Shown one piece after another: positions 33,278-41,428 of a stretch of 41,428 nt of DNA; the stretch's first letter is position 1, and each line of letters starts with the position of its first letter. Source of the DNA: an uncultured Prevotella sp. (GTDB lineage Bacteria; Bacteroidota; Bacteroidia; Bacteroidales; Bacteroidaceae); NCBI GenBank assembly GCA_900322175.1, contig ONYZ01000031.1:1-41428 (forward strand), in the 5' to 3' direction. The notes below the pieces were generated by a model, which worked only from the letters and a program-made list of their open reading frames with translations, searched no databases and was not told where the DNA came from. The translations under genes and the position numbers were made by a program.

Positions 33278-35917
33278 TCAAATGGTTTCCATGCTGCTAA
33301 CAACCTGATCGGCTATCTGCTGCATGCCTTTAACGGACGGATGACCAGAGACTTTGTCGATGTCCTTCAGTTCGATGAGTTTGATACCATAGCGGTTGCA
33401 GATGGTTCTGACGGAAGTATTAATGTCATCCTTGAGGATGTCGTTGAGGATGAAGTAGATGTCGGAACTGGCATAGTGCTCCTTCATCCACTGCAGCATA
33501 CGCGCCAGGGCGGGACGAAATTGCCAGAGGTCGGCAGGCTGGATGTCGTCGCCATACTTGTATTCGCCCATCGGTGAACCGGCCCAGTTGTCGTTGGTGG
33601 CACCGAAGATGAAGATGACATCGGGGTTGCCCAGATTGTCCATGCGGGTCACGAACGAACGGTTAGAGTAGTCGTCGCCGTTATAGCCAGTATGACAGAT
33701 GGTGGTGCCGCTGAAGGAGTTGTTCTTCAGCAGTTTCCAACCCTTGCGCTCGATGACCTGATGCCACCACGTCTGACGGACGTTGCTCACGTCGGTCTGA
33801 CTGGCATCGTGCTGTTTGTAGTACCAGATGGCATTGGTGTCGGGCGTCAGCCAGCCTTCATACGTTGAGTACGAGTCACCAAGAATGGATACCGTCTTCA
33901 TCCGTTTGCCCTGCTCGGTCAGCACGATGCCGCCGTTGGGCTGGATGGTGACCTTGGCGCGGCCCTGCTTATCGACTTTCAGCGTGGTCTTGGTGGGCTG
34001 TCCCTGCTTGTCATCCACAAGGAAGTCGAGCGTCTTGCCCGCCAGCATGGGGGGCTGTCCCTGCTTGTCATCCACAAGGAAGTCGAGCGTCTTGCCCGCC
34101 AGCATGGGTAGGTTGAGCGTCAACTTCAACGGCTCCTTCAGGGCGTTCAGACCACCGATGTACCACTGGTCACCGTGGCGACGGGCTAGCACCACATACT
34201 TTCCGGGGAAGCCGTCGATGAATCGGGTTTCGTCCCACGTGGAGGGCAGGGAGCGCAGGAAGTCGAGTTCAAACTGCGGCACCTCCGTGAGGTTGTTCGG
34301 ACAGAGGGCGGCACATTGTATATAACTCTGGTTGGTGATACCCGAGGCCAGTTCGAAGATGTCGGTGGTCTTGCGCGTATGACGGCTCTTGTTGTCGCGG
34401 CTTAGGTGACGGTTCAGGATGACACCGCCCCAGTCCATCGTGGCCACGGCATTTCGGCAGAAGGGATGCATGCAGAGGTCGAAGGCCTCACGCTCGGCAT
34501 CAGGTTCGGTGAAATAGACGTTCTCGCTGGCCATCACCGCCTCGCTCGACACGTAGTTGGGGTACATGCGCTCCCAGCCGCGCGGCAGGGTGCAGCCGTG
34601 GAAGATGACCTGCAGACCATAGCGGTTGGCATCGCTGAGGATGTCCTCATAGAGTTGCATCGTCTCCTGCTTGTCGCCACCGAAGAAATCGACTTTGATA
34701 CCCTTCACGCCGATACTCTTGAGCCACTTCATCTCCCGCTCACGGGCGATGGCCGTGTTCATGCAGTTGCACGGTGTCTGCGGCGCATCGTTCCAGAAGC
34801 CGTTGCTGCTATACCACAGCAGCAGGTCAACACCCTTCTGGTTGGCATAGCGCACTAGTTCGGGCATTCGGTCACGTCCTATCTGCGTGTCCCACCAGTT
34901 ATCTACGAGACAGTATTCAAAGCCCAGCGTGGCGGCGAGGTCAATGAACTGAATCTGGTCGTCCCAGTTGACTGACTCATCCTGCCAGACCAGCCAACTC
35001 CACGTATAGCGGCCGGGCTTGTAGTCGGTGCTCGCCTCGAAGCGCGGCTCCACGAGGTCGTAGGCCGTAGTCGATTCCACGAGTGTCTTCAGCGGACCGA
35101 CGGTGATGGTGCGCCACGGCGTGGTGAAAGGCAACTGACAGCCGACGAAGGCCGAGCCGAAACCACCATTCTCCTGCTCGTCGGGAAAGGCTATGGTGTA
35201 GCCCTTGCCCACCTCATAGTCGGAGAGGTGTGTGCCGCAGTAGGCTCCCGTCGTACCCGTCTCGCTGACGAGCACCCACCTGTCGCCCTGGCGGAACATG
35301 CAGGGGAACGAGTAGCCGTGGTCGAACTGCGATTTCGCCGTCATCGGCGCATCGGGTGTATAGACCTCCTCGTAACTGGGTCGTGCGTGTGCCCAGAGGA
35401 TGCCCGGTGCAGCCATCGGACAGAGGTAGGTCGTGGTATTGTCTGGGAAGTTGAAACTGCTGGCCTCGCCGTATATCCGCGTCCTGTTCAGGTCGGCCTC
35501 GCGCTCCGGATGCTCCACCGCGATGCTGTAGCGGAAAGCCACGTCGTCATTCGACACGCGGAACGTCACCTGCAGCACCCTCTTCTCGTCATTCTTCAGC
35601 GTCGCCGTCAGTTCGTTGGCCACGTAGTCGCTGTGCCCGGCCTTCGTCTTCTGCATGTCGTAGTGCGCCTCCACACGGTTCTCCTTCGTGTCCGTCAGCG
35701 TCAGCCCCTGCGTCAGGTCGCCGATGCTCGTCCGCAGTCCCAGTGCCGACTCGCGGAGCACGGTCTGTCCGTCCATCGTGACACCATACGTCAGCCGTCC
35801 GTCATTGTTACTCACCGTCACCACCAGCGCCCCGTTCGGCGACTTCACGGTGACATCCTTGGCCTGGCCGCATGTAGCGATTGCCAGTATCATCAAAAGA
35901 AAACTCTTTCTCATCAT
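33278..35917 (-). CDS. GH97 glycosidase fused to a C-terminal SGNH/GDSL hydrolase
   Basis: 879 aa with a signal peptide (MMRKSFLLMILAIATCGQA). Residues about 20-650 are GH97: N-terminal supersandwich, then a barrel with YTWSWLVWQDESVNWDDQ, GIKVDFFGGD (Asp410) and VIFHGCTLPRGWERMYPN. Asp in the KVDFF position fits the retaining (alpha-galactosidase-like) GH97 branch. A 57-bp tandem repeat duplicates about 19 residues in the C-terminal sandwich. Residues 673-879 form an SGNH esterase beginning with an internal Met: ILGDSYSTY (Ser682), FGATNDNW and SGHPSVKGM. The gene abuts the GH43 stop. It is the last gene of the PUL. Confidence 0.85.
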   Translation of the reverse strand: MMRKSFLLMILAIATCGQAKDVTVKSPNGALVVTVSNNDGRLTYGVTMDGQTVLRESALGLRTSIGDLTQGLTLTDTKENRVEAHYDMQKTKAGHSDYVANELTATLKNDEKRVLQVTFRVSNDDVAFRYSIAVEHPEREADLNRTRIYGEASSFNFPDNTTTYLCPMAAPGILWAHARPSYEEVYTPDAPMTAKSQFDHGYSFPCMFRQGDRWVLVSETGTTGAYCGTHLSDYEVGKGYTIAFPDEQENGGFGSAFVGCQLPFTTPWRTITVGPLKTLVESTTAYDLVEPRFEASTDYKPGRYTWSWLVWQDESVNWDDQIQFIDLAATLGFEYCLVDNWWDTQIGRDRMPELVRYANQKGVDLLLWYSSNGFWNDAPQTPCNCMNTAIAREREMKWLKSIGVKGIKVDFFGGDKQETMQLYEDILSDANRYGLQVIFHGCTLPRGWERMYPNYVSSEAVMASENVYFTEPDAEREAFDLCMHPFCRNAVATMDWGGVILNRHLSRDNKSRHTRKTTDIFELASGITNQSYIQCAALCPNNLTEVPQFELDFLRSLPSTWDETRFIDGFPGKYVVLARRHGDQWYIGGLNALKEPLKLTLNLPMLAGKTLDFLVDDKQGQPPMLAGKTLDFLVDDKQGQPTKTTLKVDKQGRAKVTIQPNGGIVLTEQGKRMKTVSILGDSYSTYEGWLTPDTNAIWYYKQHDASQTDVSNVRQTWWHQVIERKGWKLLKNNSFSGTTICHTGYNGDDYSNRSFVTRMDNLGNPDVIFIFGATNDNWAGSPMGEYKYGDDIQPADLWQFRPALARMLQWMKEHYASSDIYFILNDILKDDINTSVRTICNRYGIKLIELKDIDKVSGHPSVKGMQQIADQVVSSMETI
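33995..34108. repeat. Exact 57-bp tandem duplication inside the GH97 gene
   Basis: Positions 33995-34051 and 34052-34108 are identical, so the protein contains PMLAGKTLDFLVDDKQGQP twice in a row. The frame is kept because 57 is divisible by three. Confidence 0.95.
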
Positions 35918-38892
<2,975 letters not shown>

Positions 38893-38898
38893 ATTGTG

Positions 38899-40370
38899 TT
38901 ACTTGATTTTGTAAATACGGAAGTTATCATACGCAACGGCAAACCAGATGCCCTCTCTGCTCTCGAAGTCGTGGTATATCTTGAAGTTGCCGTCGTCACC
39001 GGGAGCAGCACCCACGAGGTCGCCGTAAGTGCCCTCGCCGAACTTGGTCAGCGGGATAGCCACACTCATCCATTCGCCGACAAGCGTCTTGCCCGTGTAT
39101 TGGTCGGCAATGTCGGTTCGGTCAACGGTACCGCCCATGAAGGTAATCTGGGTGTAGCAGCATCGGGCATCTGAGGCAGATAGACCTCATAGCGCAGTTC
39201 GAGATCGGTCAACGGTGTGCTGGCTTCAATGCCTGCAGGAGCCTGCTTGCCATTGAACTGTATATTGTGGTCCCACCATCCGGCGTAGGCTTCGAAGCCT
39301 ATCCACCCGCCAGATGCAGGTTCTACGTTGAACGAAGCTGCATCCCACCAAGCACCGCGCACATCGGTACCCCAGTTCCAGTTCTGGTTAGTGCCATTGC
39401 CGTCGAAGTCCTCCAAAATCCAGTCGTAGCGGTAGAACGGCAGTTCGGTCACGCCACCGAGGGTCTTCAGTTTGATAGTGCCCGTGGCAGCCTTTGACGG
39501 AATCTGATTGGGCATCTTGAAGGTTACCTTGTCCTGAGCATCGCTGACGGTGACGCCATTGAGGTCGATGTCTATCTCGCCGCCGATGTTGATAGCCGTC
39601 AGGTCGGTCAGATATTTACCCGTCAAGGTGACGGTCTGTCCGGGTATAGGCATGTCGGGGAATACGCTGATGAGTTCCGGAGCCATAGGAGATTTAGAGA
39701 AGCCGCAGTAGGCCGTACCGGCGAAGCACTCCATGACGATGATGCCTTGTGCAGGAATCGTTGCGGGCATCGTCACGTATGCCACGGTGCAACTGTCGTT
39801 GACCTCCCATGAAGGACAGTCAGCAATCTTCACAGTATCAAGACCTGTCACATAGACGGATTCAATCTCGTGCAGCAGCGAACCGTGCAGTTCCACCGTC
39901 TGTCCGGGCTGCATCTCAGGAATGCCTTCGCTATTCAGCGGCATATCGGCCTTGTAGTACTCAATGGACGGAGCACCCGCAATGACATGGAATCCGTAAA
40001 CGGCCGTTCCATGTGTGGTCTCTACACGGATTTCCATCGGCAGTGAGTTATCTGCTCCATAGACGATGAGGTCTGACGGAATGGTCATGATGATATGCGT
40101 GTCCGTGTTGTAGTTGGCGTTGAAGTAACAGTCCTGGTTGTTGATGTAGATGTTCATCGCATGCCCCAGGTTGTGACCCTCGATGAGGATCATCTGTCCC
40201 AAGCCTGCTACGGTAAAGGCAGAGTCAGCCTTCTCGGGGTCGGTCAGTCGGACTCGCTCAATGACGGGCTGTCCGCCACCGTCGTCGTCACTACACGATG
40301 TCAGCGTCAGGCTGCTACCGATGGCCAGCAGCGACACTATGCACGTCAGGATATATTTCGAAATGTTCAT
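38899..40370 (-). pseudogene. Frameshifted surface glycan-binding lipoprotein (SGBP, IPT/TIG repeats)
   Basis: The main frame (40370 to 39066) has lipobox LTSC and at least three IPT/TIG-like repeats (LIEGHNLGHAMNIYINN, TVELHGSLLHEIESVYV, TVTLTGKYLTDLTAINIGG), then a glycan-binding-type domain (WILEDFDGNGTNQNWNW). It leaves the family sequence near 39180 and ends in junk (PRLPSWAVPLTEPTLP). The expected C-terminus continues in another frame: QITFMGGTVDR, then GEWMSVAIPLTKFGEG and FAVAYDNFRIYKIK up to 38899. One frameshift thus splits the gene. It may be a real mutation or an assembly error. Role: surface binding of the PUL polysaccharide. Confidence 0.82.
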
Positions 40371-40385
40371 AATGCTGATACGTTT

Positions 40386-41235
40386 TTATTCGTTAAAGTT
40401 GTAATGCTCCGGTTCGCGCTTCAGATACGGGTTCTGAATGACGTCGGCCTCAGGATAAGGCAAGAAGATGTTGTCGTTGGTAATGACTGGTGTCACGTCG
40501 GGTGCCACCAGGTCGCCAAACTCTGTCGAGACGACTTCCTCCCAATCGTTGTCGGGATTATGGTAGAACGTCAGTTCGTTGTCTGTTCCCACCCGCACCT
40601 CGTTATAGGTGCAACCGCGATACTGGTTGTTCAGGTAGTTGAGCATGAAGTTAGGCTTCCACTTATACCACTCCAGCATGCTGTACCAGTTCATGTACTC
40701 CATGCCGAACTCCACGCGGCGCTCACGGATGATATCCTCGAAGGTGATAGATGCGGCCTCGTCGATGCCTGCACGACGGCGCACAGCATTGAAATACTGC
40801 AGCCCCTCACCGGAAAGAGAAGTACTATTACCCAGACAAGCCTCGGCATAGATCAGATATACATCTGCCAAACGGATAATATAGGTGTTCAGCGGCGAGC
40901 ACATCATGGCCACATAGCCGTCGTTGTCGTCATCAGGTCCGCCCACCACACCTTTTTTTATGGGTGCTGCCGATCCTTCATAGGTATAGCCGCCGTCGGC
41001 TTTGCATATATAGTCATAATAGACACCATGCGTACAGAAGGATGCGTCACGGCGTATAGTCTCCCACTTATAGGCACCGTTGCTGCCTTTGTAGCGATAC
41101 TGCATCAGCATATCGGGCGAAGCATTCAGGGCGCTCCAGCACATCACGCCACCCAGCATCTCTCACGCTCTGTGCATAGGTCGTGCCTGCCATCAAGCAG
41201 GCTACCGCCAATATAATCAATTGTCTAAGCTTCAT
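40386..41235 (-). pseudogene. SusD-like protein remnant behind an out-of-frame signal peptide
   Basis: The last 257 residues (frame open from about 41159) are the C-terminal half of a SusD-family lipoprotein: YIIRLADVYLIYAEACLG, RRRAGIDEA, IIRERRVEFGMEYMNWYSML and FLPYPEADVIQNPYL. Normal SusD proteins are about 500-600 aa, so the N-terminal half is missing. Upstream, an ATG at 41235 opens a signal peptide (MKLRQLIILAVACLMAGTTY, then AQS) in a different frame with no lipobox, and it runs on to a stop instead of joining SusD. This looks like a deletion that joined another gene's signal peptide to the SusD 3' half, or a misassembly. No SusC is present. Confidence 0.8.
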
Positions 41236-41237
41236 CT

Positions 41238-41275
41238 TCAATTATCAATTATCAATTGTCAATTATCAATTAATG
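41238..41275. repeat. AATTGATAATTGACAATTG-type A/T repeat
   Basis: Four near-identical AATTGA(T/C)A units follow one another between the GH63-like stop and the signal-peptide ATG. Similar strings occur between genes in Bacteroidales (from memory). Confidence 0.6.
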
Positions 41276-41428
41276 TTATATCCTGTTCCAGTGTATCCTC
41301 AAACTCGCAGAAGTGGCCCAGCAGGCTCCAGCCCCAGAAGGGGTCGAGACCGCAGCCCTCGCCCGTCTCGGAGTTGTAGTACTCGCGGTTGCCGTTCTCA
41401 CGGACCAGTTTGGTGGTATAGTGGGCCA
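41259..41428 (-). CDS. C-terminal end of a GH63/MGH1-like glycosidase (partial)
   Basis: The frame enters from beyond the window and ends at 41259. The visible 55 residues include NGNREYYNSETGEGCGLDPF and GWSLLGHFCEF, resembling the conserved last helices of (alpha/alpha)6-barrel glucosidases of the GH63/mannosylglycerate-hydrolase type ('YYNPETGEGLG...FWGWSLL'). The last few residues (TLIDN) run into the A/T repeat, which supplies the stop codon. It reads towards the SusD remnant, so it is upstream in the same PUL. Exact family uncertain. Confidence 0.6.
   Translation of the reverse strand, partial: AHYTTKLVRENGNREYYNSETGEGCGLDPFWGWSLLGHFCEFEDTLEQDITLIDN

Noticed and set aside
40095-41216. 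373-codon plus-strand frame opposite SusD and SGBP
   Set aside because: Valine/isoleucine-rich shadow frame with no recognisable domain; the minus strand holds clear SusD motifs.

Overview
The window reads as a chromosomal stretch from a Bacteroidota bacterium, most likely of the Prevotella/Segatella group. Reasons: promoters of the Bacteroidota type (a TAnnTTTG -7 element) sit before most transcription units; there are many secreted or lipoprotein glycoside hydrolases, SusD/SGBP-type surface proteins and a surface-lipoprotein cobamide (vitamin B12) uptake locus; and several secreted proteins end in the 'YDLQGR/YDLKGR...KG(L/V)YI' tail common in Prevotella. Family calls come from motif recognition only; no database search was run.

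Layout. 1-331 (minus): a large structured RNA candidate with its own promoter, cut by the window start. 750-2372: a secreted alpha/beta-hydrolase lipoprotein. 2608-3021: a small secreted protein with an internal duplication. 3202-7950: an operon of a GH3 beta-glucosidase and two paralogous CE1-type esterases, ending in a terminator shared with the opposing mgtC-like gene. 7992-11523 (minus): MgtC-like protein, GNAT-type protein and an SF1 helicase. 11652-16383 (plus): pyridoxal/pyridoxamine kinase coupled to an RluA-type pseudouridine synthase, then an M1-like metallopeptidase. 16388-19966 (minus): GH36 alpha-galactosidase and a Tat-exported Fe-S aldo/keto reductase. 20090-20665: MntP-type Mn efflux pump.

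20737-29032 is a cobamide acquisition region. On the plus strand lie a BtuD-like ATPase and a CobD-like enzyme. On the minus strand a cobalamin riboswitch precedes a five-gene operon: BtuB TonB receptor, BtuG-like propeller lipoprotein, a secreted accessory protein, a DUF4465 lipoprotein and a BtuF-like binding protein. The membrane permease (BtuC) is not in the window.

29128-31245 is a tandem-GH43 protein. 31533-32526 is an unknown membrane protein with a winged-helix regulator. 32674-33048 is the broken 3' end of a BspA-like leucine-rich-repeat gene. From about 33.2 kb to the end the DNA is visibly richer in G+C and holds a polysaccharide utilization locus (PUL) on the minus strand: GH63-like end, SusD remnant, SGBP, BACON-GH5, GH43 and GH97. 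Several of its genes are disrupted: SusD is fused out of frame to a foreign signal peptide, the SGBP is frameshifted, and the GH97 gene carries a 57-bp tandem duplication and is fused to an SGNH esterase. GH5, GH43 and GH97 together suggest a branched beta-glucan or hemicellulose such as xyloglucan (inference).
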